Positions 24,680-36,795 of a stretch of 64,000 bases of DNA are shown here, piece by piece. A program made the position numbers and the translations under genes. How positions within the stretch are numbered: the stretch's first letter is position 1; each line of letters begins with the position of its first letter. Under the pieces are notes generated by a model that saw only the letters and a list, made by a program, of their open reading frames with translations, was not told where the DNA came from and made no database searches. The stretch lies in contig JAVHKY010000004.1 of assembly GCA_035079385.1 (NCBI GenBank), positions 15,531,001-15,595,000 on the forward strand, given 5' to 3'. This DNA comes from Aspidiotus rigidus (Eukaryota; Arthropoda; Insecta; Hemiptera; Diaspididae).

Positions 24680-27060
24680 AGGCGTGATTTATACGTGTAG
24701 TTATCCTTAAGGTGCATGTCTTTTTTGTTGAAGCGTCATTTTGACATCTTTATTTTTGATGTACCGTAGAGCTTATTCTTTGTAAGAATCTATTATTTGG
24801 CTGAAGAGGACCATGAACAAGGACAAAAGAACGGTAAGAATGTGCTAAAGAGTGCTTGCATAACCGACCACCAAGGTGTGACAGAGACATCCTATGACTG
24901 TGGCAATCATGGATAAAATTAGTGACAAGGATCTCGACTGGCGTCGTTGATTTGAGAGGTTTCAAGATCACTGTCTCTGAGGAATAATTACTGATGTAAT
25001 TCAAGCAAAAATGATGTACAATTTCTTAGATTACAATCGCTTGGTAATATCTTCAAAACTTGATGCTGCTCTATGTACAACGCCTACGAAATGCTACTCG
25101 CTATCATGGTTTGACCCACTGTGTACTCCATCTAAAGAGGCTGTCAACAAAGAAATTTACTGGTGTTGAGTATTTTTATGAATAAGAAATCGCATTTCCC
25201 CCATTTAATACAAAATCGACAACAAGGGTAGCTTGTCTTTATCACGTACACCAACTTTCAGCTTTTCCTCCGCGTGCTCGCGTAATCTCTTTTCAAATTA
25301 CCTTAGCTAACTGCCGGTTCGGTGGCAGAATCATCATTATTTTAATTTTGCGACTCGATTCTGATTAAAATAATTTGACAGGGTGTGTGCAAAGCTGAGA
25401 AAGAACAACGAAAAAATGACTTTTTTCTACTCCCTTTTCGCTTCGACGTCTTAATTAAAATAACGAAATGTTTTGCTTCGCTCACGTTCAAAGGATGTTG
25501 CATTTTTCTTTTCGCGTTATACCGAGTAATGGCGGTGTACACGAAAAAGGTAATTTTCTTCATTCGACACGCCAAACGTTTTATTTTATACCGGTATTTT
25601 TTTCTTTTTATGTTCCTACCTTCCGACGCGAAATCTGCTTTTGGTATGCATAGTATGGAACAACAAAAAATATCTCCTCGAACTTTTTTTTTTCTGGTGT
25701 AATACCGCGCAGAAAGTGGAAAAACAAGTATCGCGGTAAGGCGATTTTTGAAGAGCCGATTTTTAATAAACGCGAATTCAAAAAAATAATATACTTAAAC
25801 ATTTTTATGCCTCTCTCGTTAGAGGTTATTGTATTTAGTTTTCGATTGAAAAAATACACGTTACGTTACGTTTTTTTTTTCTCTCTGTATCGTATTAGCG
25901 ACCAGCTTGCGTCGAAGCGTCGCCATCATCTCTACAAAGTTTTCCTAACAACTTCACGTCGCGGACAAAAACCTTTAAGGGTGCTCGGTTTTTCGAGAGG
26001 AGGAGGAGGAGGATAACTTGAGCGGAGGAAAATACTGCGGAAACGAAACAAAATAAACGCTATATTTTTGTACGTCGATATTCAAAAAAAAAAAAGTCTA
26101 TTTTTTGTAGCGATTCAGGTGCTAGAATTTGTGTTTTGTTCCGTTTTGTAGGACGTACGAGCTGCACTTTTTCTCTCTTCCTCATCATTTCGAATGGAAC
26201 GAAACTGAGTCGGGCATCAAGAGGAGTGAGCTGGAAAAACGAATTCGAGTAAATTAAAATAACGTGTATTCTGTTGTACTACAAAGTCTATTGTTTATAT
26301 ACGTGGAGAATTTATTCGAGCGAACTGCGTCTCGGAGAAATTACGCTGTAGTAGGTTTTCCTATACATATACACCTAACCGTGTAAATACTTGAAGTGTG
26401 AAGAAAAATGCTCTATCCCCTGACCTAGATTTTAATTCCAGGAAGTAATCGAACGCTTTTCGATGTGGCGGAGGACAAAAACTCCACCGAGTAGCGACGC
26501 GTTTTTCGTATTGTTACGTCTGCCAAAAATTGGAGAAGAAACGTATTAATGAAAAAAAAAAAAAAAAAAAAGGTACCGCGATAAAGTCCGAATATTAGTG
26601 CGAAAAAAAGGAATTAAATGGGATAAATAACGTATTTTTCTTTGAATTCTCTCCGGTATCGGTATTTATATTCGAAATTTTCCCGCCAAAATCTTATTTT
26701 TCCGAATGAAACAGAATTCTGTTCAAAATGAACGCTTCTGCTTTCTTTTTTACTATCGCGTCATTTCAAAAATGAGAGATTGAATTTAAATGGAATTTCT
26801 AAAAGGTACAAAGCGGATGGGAATTTAAATTTAAACTTGGAAAAAGCGGCATCTTTTTCCTTAAAATTTCTATTCGCGTTCACCAAGTTGTGAAACATAT
26901 TTCAGCCTACCTTTTCTCTAAATTAACGTCTCGAATTTCGCGTGTTTACGAAGTTGAGATACTTACACGAACTTCGTGTTCGAATAGTGATAATGTTGTT
27001 GCTCGGTATCTTTCTTTCTTCTTTTGATGTTGAAATAATCTTCCACTCGATGAATCGTTT
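24680..27060. other. Non-repetitive island, no gene recognised
   Basis: No family recognised. T-rich tracts (25685-25695, 25871-25880) and a poly(A) run at 26552-26570 occur. Several overlapping frames on both strands at 25342-26016 are low-complexity. Confidence 0.45.
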
Positions 27061-27063
27061 TAC

Positions 27064-27194
27064 TGTAATTGAAAACATCCGCATCGGCGGATTCCCATGC
27101 CTTAGAAGTTTTGTTCGCGCTATTGAAAGGGGAATTTCTGGGTCTGGACGTGACGATCCGACGGGCCATACCGACTCTACAGGTTGTTGTCGAT
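27064..27194 (-). CDS. Candidate internal exon, unknown gene
   Basis: On the minus strand 'ttttacttcag' precedes the segment and 'gtaaaac' follows it. The 131-base exon has two bases completing a codon, then 43 codons without a stop, including VESVWPVGSSRPDPEIP, LSIARTKLLRHG and NPPMRMFSIT, and it ends in phase 0. The reading frame continues open on both sides, so the borders rest on splice consensus alone. The balanced amino-acid use differs from the Lys/Phe/Ser-rich chance frames around it. I do not recognise the protein, and the neighbouring exons were not found. Expression or comparison with a related genome would decide. Confidence 0.4.
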
Positions 27195-27299
27195 CTGAAG
27201 TAAAATTGACCCAAAATCGACTCATCGTTTGTCTGAAAACAAATTTGAAATCGTGAGTTTTTCGTCGAATGAATTTCGTATGATATCGTCTGAGAAGCA

Positions 27300-28080
27300 A
27301 CCATGAATGATCGGATTTTAACTTGAAATCGTCGCGAATTCAAAAAAAAACAAATTCTCTCCTCTCACTGTTACGCTCGGAGGCCCCTATGCCGAGAAGA
27401 CGTCAGTGGATCTTCCCTAAGGCTCTTAAATGCCTTGGACGATGGATTGGCAATATGCGCGACATCAGTTGTTGCTGAGAAGGTTGCATAAATAAAGCGA
27501 GAGAAGGGGTCTCCAGTTGTCTGGAAAGATTTGCCAATCCTTCAAAGAACGAGCCACAGACGCAGACACAGAAAACGAGTTAGTAAAAAGGAGTCTTTGA
27601 TGGAGACGAGAACTTGCCGGTGTACGTGATGGGGAACGAGAGCCAACACCAGGCTCACCCGCGGTTTCCGCGCAAAACGACCGAGGAGAGTTGTACTCGC
27701 AGTGTCCGCGGTGAGCAACGAGGAGAGTTGCAAGTTGTGGAGAAAACGTCAAACTCTTGGAGGACTAAGAAGAAGTAGACGGCGCACACGGAGGAGATGA
27801 GGATAGCGTTGTACCCGCAGTGTCCGCAGCGAGCGACAAGAAGTAACCAATAATAGCGAGAGAGGAAAGGAGTAAGAAGGACTTGAGAAATGACGAAGCG
27901 GTTGGAGCTATGAGGAAGCCGAAGGAAAGCTGCAGAAGCTGAAAAAGGTAGAAAGTGAGAAGAAAAGGATCTTCATTTTTTAGTGGTCTTTGCTTTGAGA
28001 TTAGAAGATCACCGTCAGTATTTTAACATTTTCAATGTCTTTACCGGCACCCCACTCCACTATTGGAATATTGGAAATCT
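27300..28080. other. GAG-rich sequence with a short direct repeat, no gene recognised
   Basis: 'cgcagtgtccgcggtgagca' near 27699 recurs as 'cgcagtgtccgcagcgagcg' near 27815, about 116 bases later, each preceded by 'gttgta(c/t)...'. Otherwise purine-rich and unrecognised. Confidence 0.45.
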
Positions 28081-28199
28081 ACAAAGCCGAGTTACACTAG
28101 GCCTAGCATACGCCTATGCTACGCTATACTGATACTAGACTATACTAGCCTTAAACCAGGTTTAGCATATTACAATGCACTAGATTATATCCGTACTAG

Positions 28200-29375
28200 G
28201 TTTCTGTCAAAAGAGAGAAATGTTGATGATGTCACGAACTAATAACGTCACGCATGCTGATGACGTCACAAGCAGATTTGACGGATGACGACGTCGTCTC
28301 AAGGAGGTTTAAACTGCTTCATGTCTTTACTTTGCCTCTAGCCGTTATCGAAAATTCGTAAGTTTGGGACTGGGTTTCCTCTTCTGGCGCCCCAGCCGTC
28401 TATTGGAAATCTGCGAGTCCAAGTCAGAGTTGATTTCTCCCCCCCCCCCCTCCCAGAAAATTTACGAGGAATCCTCGACTTCATCCAGAATTCGAGCCGG
28501 TAATTTGCTATAGGAGCTTTAGGATTGGCAAAATTGTGAACGGGAGCTGAGCGATTTTTCTCAAAATAACTTGGAATTGAAGCAGTTGGCGAGAAAAATG
28601 TAAAATTTCCCACAAATCCTCTTCTCTCAGGAAAATTGATTCGGATCGATTTAAGGAAACCCTCCTCCTTTCACCCGCATCGCCCATTGACTTCCCCGTT
28701 TTTGTAGTGCGCGATACTAGCGCTGTCCGGCCCAAATAGTAAGCTTATTATACAAGATCAAGAATCAGTGCGAACGAGTAGAGCAAGTAAGTCCCCAAAA
28801 GCTTGAAATCATTGACCTATAATCCAGAAATCTGCAATTCCGAGAGACTAATTTGATGACGTCATCATTACGGGTAGTTCTAAGCTGACGACGTCACGAA
28901 CAAATGACATCACTGATGTTGATGACGTTACAAAAAGGTGTAAGCTGGTTGATGTCTTTTTTGCGCCTTTATCCGCTATCAAAAATTTAAATTTGTAACT
29001 TTGAGACTGGGGTTCCCTCTTAATTTTAATGTCTTTACGAGCACCTTAGCCGTCTATCGGAAATCTGCGAGTCCAACTTTATTTGGATTCTGCGAGTCCT
29101 AGTCTAAGTTGATCCCTTCCTCCCCTTAGGAAATTTGCGAGGAATTCTACTAGTGACTAAACCAAGAAATGAGAGCAAATGAGCGGAGCGGGTGAGTCAT
29201 CGAAAGCTTAAAATCCTTGACCTAACCCAGAAATATGCGAATCAGGGAGACTAATTCTATGACGTCACGGGCAGGTTCAAGCTGATGACGTCACAAACAA
29301 ATGATATCACGGATGTTGATGACGTCACAAAAGGGTTTAAGCTGTTCGATATCTTTACTGTACCTTTATCCGCTA
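28200..29375 (+). repeat. Three diverged direct copies of a TGACGTCAC-bearing unit
   Basis: The sequence 'gatgacgtcacaa', then '...gtttaagctg.t..atgtctttact', 'cctttatccgctat', '...agccgtctat.ggaaatctgc' and 'gagtcca' occurs from about 28258, 28918 and 29317 (the last partial). Each carries two to four TGACGTCA-like palindromes. The same palindrome recurs at 9.2-10 kb, 37.5 kb and 43-44 kb. Confidence 0.8.
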
Positions 29376-32300
29376 TTTGAAAAGTATTTTGTCTCCATTG
29401 GTAGCTGGATAGGGCAACTCTACAAAGGGACATTAGACATGATCTTTATTTATTTGGATTCAGCAGAACATTTTTTTACAAAAATTTTTTATAATTTTTT
29501 CTTCTTGGTTCAATACTGATCAAATTTACCGAATGATGAAATCCTGAAACTATTTGCCGAGTAAGAGCTTACAAAATTTTCACGAGATAATTTTTAATTT
29601 CCGATCATTTCATTGGGGATACATCCTGAAGAATTTTGCGTTCACGTCCGCGTCCATGCGAATGACGATCTAATTTAGGGACTTACAAAAGTTGTTGACT
29701 CTTTTCCTTTTTGAGAGAAAAACTTGGAACATTTAAAAGCTAGAACATAACGTGACGTCACGAATAAGATTTTGAAAAAATCTCAACTCAAGAGCGACGG
29801 TGGCGGAGTAAATCTTCCACATGTTATACGAAAAAAAATCCAAAATATTTGTTGGTCCTCTTTATTTTGCCCTAACGTTAAATTGAGATTTTAATTTGTT
29901 TTGCCCCTACGGTAGCAAATTAAGAAAGGCAAGATGTTCGAGAGCAGTGACGGAAGGTGGCTAGACTGATCGATTTAATTACTCTTCGATATACTACTTC
30001 CTCTATAACTCGACTGTTTGGAGGACGTAAAGAAATTCAAAGTCTTCTCCTATTAAAGAGGAATGGAACTTGAGTTCGGACTTTAGAATGATCAGTTGGA
30101 CTTGAAAATCTTCTTTTAGATTTTATTTATTAATTTTGCTATCTCTGGCACCTCTTCTCCCAGTCTCTAAGCCTCTAACCTAACAAGAAACCACCTTCGA
30201 TCGGTCTGGTTTTCTCCTAAGTTCATACATTTTCATCTCACAAGCAGACCTGAGATTGGCTTTGAGTTTTTGGGTGGGCTCTCAATACTTTTCGACCCCT
30301 GCCCCTCCAACTAATAAGATGGAAAATATTTGATAGGGTAGATTGCGCGTATGCTCTACTCGGCCTGCTCACAAGCTCTTCTATCTTTCCATAAAATACT
30401 TCTAAATATCGCAATATTCGGAATCCTGAATCTATCAAACCCACAGACAGTTCAATCTACTTTCCTATTCTCAATCCAGCGAACTGAAATCAGTACAGTA
30501 TTTATGGCCTGGAATTCAAACTGTAGGAAACATGTAGCTCATATGCCTATAAAAAAATTCAAACTGTAGCTTTTATATCTCGCACGCTTTCTTGACCTTG
30601 AATCTATAGTCCCGTAACGCTTTACATAATTACGATTCAAATGCAAATCAGCAAAAAAGTACATTCTTATTGATTCTGCAACCAAGCGCAGCTGCGCGCG
30701 GTAATCTTCAATGTTTTCGGTCTCTCCATTCATCCTTCATCTGGCTAATTTGAAAATGAATGAATTTCAATTTATCATCACCTAATCGTTATCATTTAGC
30801 ACCCTCAAGAGTTCACTCATGACGACATCGTAGCACTCAATCAAACCAGTTACAAGTGTACAGGGTACATGTATAAATTAGTCAGACACATCTGGGAAAT
30901 ATAATCGTGTTCCCTAATTCTACGACTTCGAGCAGCGTGTGGTAATTTATTTTCTTTCGTCGGCTCGCAATAATTTGTCGGGGTCGTATTTTAAAATAAA
31001 TATTCTGTCAGTAAAATTAGCAGCCGCTCTCACTAAGTTTATTATTCAGAACGTATTTACACGTGTCGTGTCATCGCCATTTTCTGAATGACACGTCGAC
31101 CCTAATCAAGTGGACGAAAGGGTAGCAAAATATAAAGAAGTGCGACATGATGAAAATCGAAGGTTATGGTAATCGTATTAATATTGATGATTGACGAACG
31201 AGATAGGATTTAGAATCGTTTAAGTTATTTTTATTTTAAGACCGGAAGCCAAGCAGAACATTCCAAAACTTGAAAATAGCTATGGTGTTTGTCTTTGAAA
31301 TTCATTCAAGTACTCTAATTGAGAAGATCGATTTGTTCACGATCGCTTCCGTGAATATGCAGAGTGAGTGCAATTTGGATAAATGCACTCACGTACTTTT
31401 ATCGAGTTCTTGAGGTAGACTGCACACTGAAGTACTCGACACAGGCGACATCTGAAATTCTCAAGAAGTCAGCTTTTCTGATGATGTCCCCATCGCCGTT
31501 ACTTCAACTCGATTATAAATCATTTACTCCGACGACCAAGTTGCGTGGAAGAAATTTAAACTTTTTTCGAATTGAAACACGTCCGTATACGCGAGGGATC
31601 TCGAATGCGACAAGGCAGCGTGCATGAAACTTCTTACGTTTATTTCAGAATAGAAAAAAGTGTTGCTTTGTTGCCGACTACCCGCAGTGTATGTGCCGAG
31701 CCAAAAACAAACCCAATTGCTTTGAACATACTTCAAGACTTCCCCCGAATTCTTTTTTTTTTTTCACACAAACTACCGGTAAGCTGTGAACATTTCCCTC
31801 CTTCAATACACACTGCGGAGAAGTACAGATTATACAGTTTAAAAGCTGAGCTATACACTGCGCTATATCGGCGGTGAGTTACCGTTGTGTATTGGCAATG
31901 AAAAAGCTCGAAGATGTAATACGAATTTCGTTGTATATAACCGTCTACTGGGTAATGATGTTTTGTTAATGTAAAAACTCGTTCGCCGTCCGCAGCAAGA
32001 GATTTTCCGTTGTGGAAAATTACGGGTACAATAACACACCCTTTAATCTATGCTACGAAGAAAATACACTCCGAGAGCACCCGAAAGAACTAATAAATAT
32101 ACGCCATACGCTGTAACAATCCTATATATGCAATGCACGAACGTCATATCGTGTAATGTAGTCTACCGGTGAATAATTTTGGTTATGTTTATACAAAACT
32201 GTTGTACGAGGTTGATCTATGTATATGTCCTACATTTCGCGACTACCGTTCCTTTATACGCCAGAATTTATCAACGGATATGTCGTTGAAAATAAGCAGG

Positions 32301-33040
32301 TATATGCGAGCGAAGATGTCTTTCTATGTACCAGTTAATAACGTTTACGTCCTGTATGTGTACACAATGCTTTGTACCCGCAACTGAGGAAATGATGTTG
32401 GATGCTAGAGATGACGTCTTTAAATTTACGTCTTCTCGAACATGCCCCGTATCTTACCTTCTCGACAAATCAATAATTCGTTGTTAATATCTAGATATTT
32501 TTTTCTCTATGTATGTTCTTGTTCTCAATACGGAGACAATAATGGTAGATAAGACGTTGCCTACCTACGGATGACAGGAGCAAATTGAGAGAGAAGTCTC
32601 GGAGAGAGTTTTCTCCTGCGAGAAATTTCCTTGGTCCAACTGTGAATCATGAAGGTGGCATACAATGACAATCGAAAATTGGACCAAAATCAGCTGACCT
32701 CGACGTCATCAAGGTAGTCGTTATGTAGGTTGAGATCGTTGAGCCTTGATCTCCCTGCTCTCATTGATACCTCTACTAGATCCCTCATAGAGTGCGGCAT
32801 ATTGATGATTGACGTTATCAGAGTACAGCCTTCATGTATGTTAAGTTCAATCGGGATTAGACTTCAGGTGAGCTACGTTTTTCTCCTCCCGCTTTCGCAG
32901 TAGCTCAGTATGCTCAGAAATGACGAGAAGGGGAAAAGGGCATTTTGTCCCCGAGCCCGGTCGTACTGAGGCCCAGTGGCTAGAGAGAAAATCAATTAAA
33001 AACGACGGACGTCTTGACCAAGTGAAACGAGGAACGCGAG
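29376..33040. other. Non-repetitive island, no gene recognised
   Basis: Contains one exon-like segment with an acceptor 'gtttatttcag' (to 31648) and donor 'gtaagc' (31779). Its open frames are not persuasive, so it is listed under rejected items. No RNA gene was recognised. Confidence 0.4.
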
Positions 33041-33089
33041 CAACCTCTTCTTTGGGTCGAATTGGTTTTGGAATTGAAAATTCAGATCT

Positions 33090-33260
33090 TGAAGAGTCTC
33101 AAGTTTTTCCGAGTCTTTCCTCGTATCATGGTGTACATAGCTCGAAAGTAAAAATTTTTCCAAGTCTCTTTCCTATCTTATAGTCCCACTTCTATCATAT
33201 ATTATGAATCGAGTATTGAAACTTTCTTCTAAGTCCAAATTCCTCCAAGTTCCTTTCCTA
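33090..33260 (+). repeat. Diverged 45-bp satellite units upstream of the PLE
   Basis: 'tttttccaagtctctttcct', 'ctatcatatatta' and 'ttctaagtccaaattcctcc' match the 45-bp unit at 63344-64000, in the same orientation. They lie just upstream of the Penelope-like element. Confidence 0.7.
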
Positions 33261-33282
33261 TTAAACGAATCCGTTTCTTCCA

Positions 33283-33625
33283 AGGTCCATGAAGTCCTAC
33301 AGCAGTACCCAGAAAGTCTGTGCCGAATTAGTCCGTAATAACCCCCTCCCTCGCATGAGTAATAAATTGGAGGAGTGATTCAGGGTTTAAGGAGGAAGAT
33401 GAAAGAGGGAGATTTGATCGTCACTAAGGCTGACAAGGGCAACACTGTTGTAGTGATGAAGAGATCGGCCTATTCTTCTAAGGTCCATGAAGTCCTACAG
33501 CAGTGTGGTGCTAAAGAGAGTGAGGATTTCAGCTTCCCGAAGCACGGCAAAGAAGTTAGGAGTGTCATCAACAGGAGTGAGGCTGTTATCAAAACTCCTG
33601 CTTTGAAAAAAAAGCCCTTCTTGTT
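33283..33625 (+). pseudogene. Penelope-like element, N-terminal part before frameshift
   Basis: The open frame ending at 33671 contains GDLIVTKADKGNTVVVMKR, the conserved N-terminal PLE block that precedes the reverse transcriptase. The frame leaves the PLE sequence at the A run near 33605-33613: the next block LYGLPKVHKNNTPMRPVVS lies in another frame, whose upstream stop is at 33628. A stretch of about 30 bases, 'tctaaggtccatgaagtcct...', occurs at 33278-33307 and again at 33473-33503, an internal duplication or a copy joined to a second fragment. Confidence 0.85.
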
Positions 33626-33630
33626 CCTAA

Positions 33631-34959
33631 CCCCACACCCTCCTCCTCTACGGGCTGCCCAAAGTGCATAAGAACAATACCCCGATGCGACCCGTTGTTT
33701 CTTTCGTTTCCTCTCCTACCTACCTCCTTGCCAAATTCCGTGACCGTTGGTTCAAAAATCGAATTAATTTTGAATCTCCTCACTCGGTCTTGAATTCGGC
33801 CTCTTTAACTGACGTCCTCAAGGATGTAAGTCTTCCCCCGGGAACGACCATCTGCTCGTTTGATGTTCTTGGTTTGTTCCCGAATATTCCTAAGGCTGCT
33901 ACTATCCAGCGTATGGGTGAGCTACTCGTCAAAGCCAACATTCCTCATAATGAGGTTCATGAATTTTTCGATCTTCTGAATACTTGCTGGTCCCCCAACT
34001 ACTGTAAATTTGAAGGGAAATTTTTCGAGTTCCCTGACAAAGTAGGGATCCCCATTGGATCACCACTAGGCTCTCTCATCTCTGAAATTTTCATGTCTAA
34101 GTTTGAACTTGACCTCTTCTCCTCGAACCAGGTGTTACTTAATCATATTCACTATTGGCACAGGTACGTTGATGACGTTCTATGTACTTGGACTGGTCAC
34201 CCAGATCTCCTTGGTGAGTTTCTGAGGTATCTCAATTCCTGGTACCCTTCCATCAAATTTACGTTGGAAATAGGGGTATTTTCCATTAACTTTTTGGATT
34301 TATCGATCTCTATAATAGACGATATCCATAAGTTTGGAATTTACAGGAAAGATACTACGACCGATGTTTTAGTCCACGGTGGTTCGTTCGGTCCTGTTGC
34401 TCACAAGATGGCTACCTTTCATAGCCTAGTTCACAGACTGACTCGTATTCCTTTGAGTCAGTCTGCCATCAAGAAAGAGTTATTCACAATAAAACACCTG
34501 GCCAGAGTGAATGGGGTCAATGTCGACGTTGATGTGATGGTTCGGAGGAAAGCAACGAGGAGCCTCCTTGATTTCACCACCTCCCTCCCCCGAGACACGA
34601 TCCATGATCGCCGTTTGCGTTGGATCAGTCTCCCTTTCCTGGGGAAGTTCTCCCTGCAATTGGGTCGGGCCCTTCGCCCGTTTGGCTTCACTCCCGCGTT
34701 TTACAACCCTACCACAGTCAAGAGGTTGTTTGTGAGACTGAAGGACCCCATATCTGTCGATAAGAGGAGTGGTGTTTATAAGTTGGAATGTGAGGATTGT
34801 GGAGGCTTTTATATTGGTGAGACCAGCCGCCAAATGAAAGTTAGAGTAGCTGAGCACCTGAAGTCTTGGAAGAAGGGACACTTAGGGGAGTCAGCTTTCG
34901 CTGATCATTTAATAAACAGTGGCCACGGTCCGCGAGGGATCCACAAAGCTCCTCCATAA
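33631..34959 (+). pseudogene. Penelope-like element: reverse transcriptase and GIY-YIG endonuclease
   Basis: Residue numbers count from the codon at 33664. The reverse transcriptase core comes first: LYGLPKVHK just upstream, MRPVVS (8-13), motif A CSFDVLGLFPNIP with the metal-binding Asp 67, motif B GIPIGSPLGSLISEIFM (128-144), motif C HRYVDDVLC with Asp 170/171, SIKFTLE and INFLDLSI (196-214), and YRKDTTTDVLVHGG to HRL (227-259). A basic linker follows, then GIY-YIG nuclease: GVYKLECEDC (370-379, with the CxxC pair), FYIGET (382-387) and KVRVAEH (Arg 394, His 398), FADHLINSGH (412-421). All catalytic residues seen are present. PLEs retrotranspose by nicking with this nuclease. The frame ends early at 34959 by a frameshift; two shifts in all make the copy inactive. 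Confidence 0.95.
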
Positions 34960-35119
34960 GGAGAATTCTTACCGTAAGCTCATCGCCCTCGAGAATATAG
35001 AGATAATGCGTCATCTCAACGCTGACGATATCACTGAACTCAACTCGTACATTCCGGAAGATGGCTTGATCGAACTGGTTGATGACTCACACCGCGATTT
35101 CTCGTTTGGACGATCTTAA
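34940..35119 (+). pseudogene. Penelope-like element, C-terminal tail after second frameshift
   Basis: Past about 34940 the PLE continues in another frame: REGSTKLLHKENSYRKLIAL and ENIEIMRHLNADDITEL, with a stop at 35117-35119. This follows the 'SGH' of the GIY-YIG domain as in other PLEs, so one indel near 34935-34945 explains the shift. Confidence 0.85.
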
Positions 35120-35264
35120 TACCTCGTTCTTCTCATTTGTTCGTCAGTTGCTTTCATTTCAGGCTTGAAGATGGTTTATTAACCGAAAGCGCTCGTCGTC
35201 TTTTATTTTTCTGCGGTTTGCATGCTTTACTCCACTTCGGAGTATTCGTCTTTCGCGTTTATTC

Positions 35265-35412
35265 CTTTCCTATCATATATTATGGCTCGAGAGTCCAAAT
35301 TTTTCCAAGTCCAAATTCTTTATTAGGGTACGTCAGTTTTCGCCGGACACCACACGGCGTACGGTGTGCGGCGAATTCTGCAAAATACCCCCCTTAGAAC
35401 AGGTTTCCTTTT
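35265..35412 (+). repeat. 45-bp satellite unit and GCGGCG/ACAGGTTTCC sequence after the PLE
   Basis: 'cctatcatatattatggctc', 'gagagtccaaatttttccaa', then 'cacggcgtacggtgtgcggc' and 'ttagaacaggtttcc'. The same order of motifs (satellite unit, GCGCCG-type sequence, AACAGGTTCCC) occurs in the elements at 15951-16372 and 36590-36795, linking them to the PLE flank. Confidence 0.65.
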
Positions 35413-35579
35413 AAACTACCAAATTCATGAGAAAGTGGTGAATAAAAGAAACTTTCAACAGGAAAGCTGTTATACGAGGGGTTATTTTAAAAAATTTACC
35501 GTGTACTGTCCAGCAAAATCTGACCTAACCGGAATTTTTAATATATTCCATATTTTTCCTGAAGTTTCCTGAATCTTAG

Positions 35580-35920
35580 CACCTAATTTCAGAATTTGCG
35601 AATTCACGTTACCCCCGCGAGTTAGTTTACACCCCCTGGAAAGGATCCAAAAATTTGTGAGTTCTATCCTGAATCATGTTCCGGTCCCTAATTCCAAAAT
35701 TTATAAGTTTACACCACGCCTTCGAATTTCCCCGCACCATCCAATAATCCTGAATACTATATCCCTTCTCTACGTCATCAGCAGTGACACTGAAGTCCTT
35801 TCCAACTATGACATCATCAGCTGGGGACGTTATCAACCGTATAACCCCGAGCTTGATTCTGAAGTCTGCGAGTTCAATCTACTTCCCCTCATCCTGGTGA
35901 TCTATAAGTGATTCAGTATA
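35580..35920 (+). repeat. Degenerate short direct repeats
   Basis: Phrases such as 'ttccaaaatttataagttta', 'aaaaatttgtgagttctatc' and 'tctgaagtctgcgagttcaa' recur imperfectly at irregular spacing. The 84-codon frame over it has no family match. Confidence 0.4.
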
Positions 35921-35965
35921 GGCTTTTATACTGCTGTCTGATTTCATGAACGCTAATAAGGGGTG

Positions 35966-36144
35966 TAGTATAATTTGTAACCTGTCACAAGAAAACCCTC
36001 CTTAGAGTCCAAATGTTTGAAATTTTTTTGATACCAGCGAGTAAAAGAGCTGGTTTCAATTAATAAAAACAACTAAAAACCTCAAAAACTATTTTTGAGA
36101 CGCTAAGGGGGGTTTTCTTGGGACAGGTCACATTTAGTATACTA
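35966..36144. mobile_element. 179-bp MITE with ~43-bp inverted ends
   Basis: The left end 'tagtataatttgtaacctgt' continuing 'cacaagaaaaccctccttag' is mirrored by the right end, whose reverse complement reads 'tagtatactaaatgtgacct' continuing 'gtcccaagaaaacccccctt'. It has no coding capacity. The target duplication is unclear because the ends run into TA-rich sequence. Confidence 0.8.
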
Positions 36145-36149
36145 TGTGG

Positions 36150-36590
36150 CCCGCTGTGCTGATGCTCTTTAGGCAATCTTCACGGGTACTGATGATTATG
36201 TCCTAGTCAGCTATCATGAATGGTTATGGTGTCACGAGCTCATGACGTCAATAATGTTCACAGCTAGGTAGCTTAACTTACGGATCACCATGTCTACATT
36301 AATCCAAACACGGGGGTAAAAGACCGGGCAAGTGAACTTATTGTAGGCTAGCTAGGTTATGGTTTCATCACAAAGCAGGCGTGGTCTTAAAATATAAATA
36401 AGGTCACTTTCTAGTAGATATGAAATATATCTTTATTGATTTGGCTCTGCCAAAAAATCTCTCTTTTTTTCTATGGTTCGATGGTGAAACTTACTCCAAG
36501 TTCTATACAGCTCAAAGAGGGACTTGATAAATCTCAACTTCCTAAATATTTCCAACTCTCCTATAGTTATAGGTTAGATTGCCGGCCGCA
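36150..36590. other. No gene recognised
   Basis: One TGACGTCA occurs at 36242. Nothing else recognisable. Confidence 0.4.
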
Positions 36591-36795
36591 AGGCAGACGG
36601 CGGACTCTGGATACAGAAAATGAAAATTTTGACTTTAGAGCTATATTTATGATAGGAGGTAGCACAGAATAATTCAGACTCTTAGGGAATCCAATTTTAA
36701 ATTCAATTCTCAGTATCGATAAGGATTCGACCCATAGGAACAGGTTCCCTGTGTTCTTCGTTCAACTTCCTCAAGGGAGGCGTCGTTTTTACAGT
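36590..36795 (+). repeat. 'TATATA ... AACAGGTTCCCTG' element, copy C
   Basis: 'gcagacggcggac', 'gagctatatttatgatagga' and the ending 'aacaggttccctgtgttctt' plus 'cgttcaacttcctcaaggga' match copies A (to 10065) and B (15951-16372). The left border is not clear. Confidence 0.65.

Noticed and set aside
31649..31778. Exon-like segment with acceptor and GTAAGC donor
   Set aside because: The frames include a run of Phe from a poly(T) tract and none looks coding; the splice signals may be chance.
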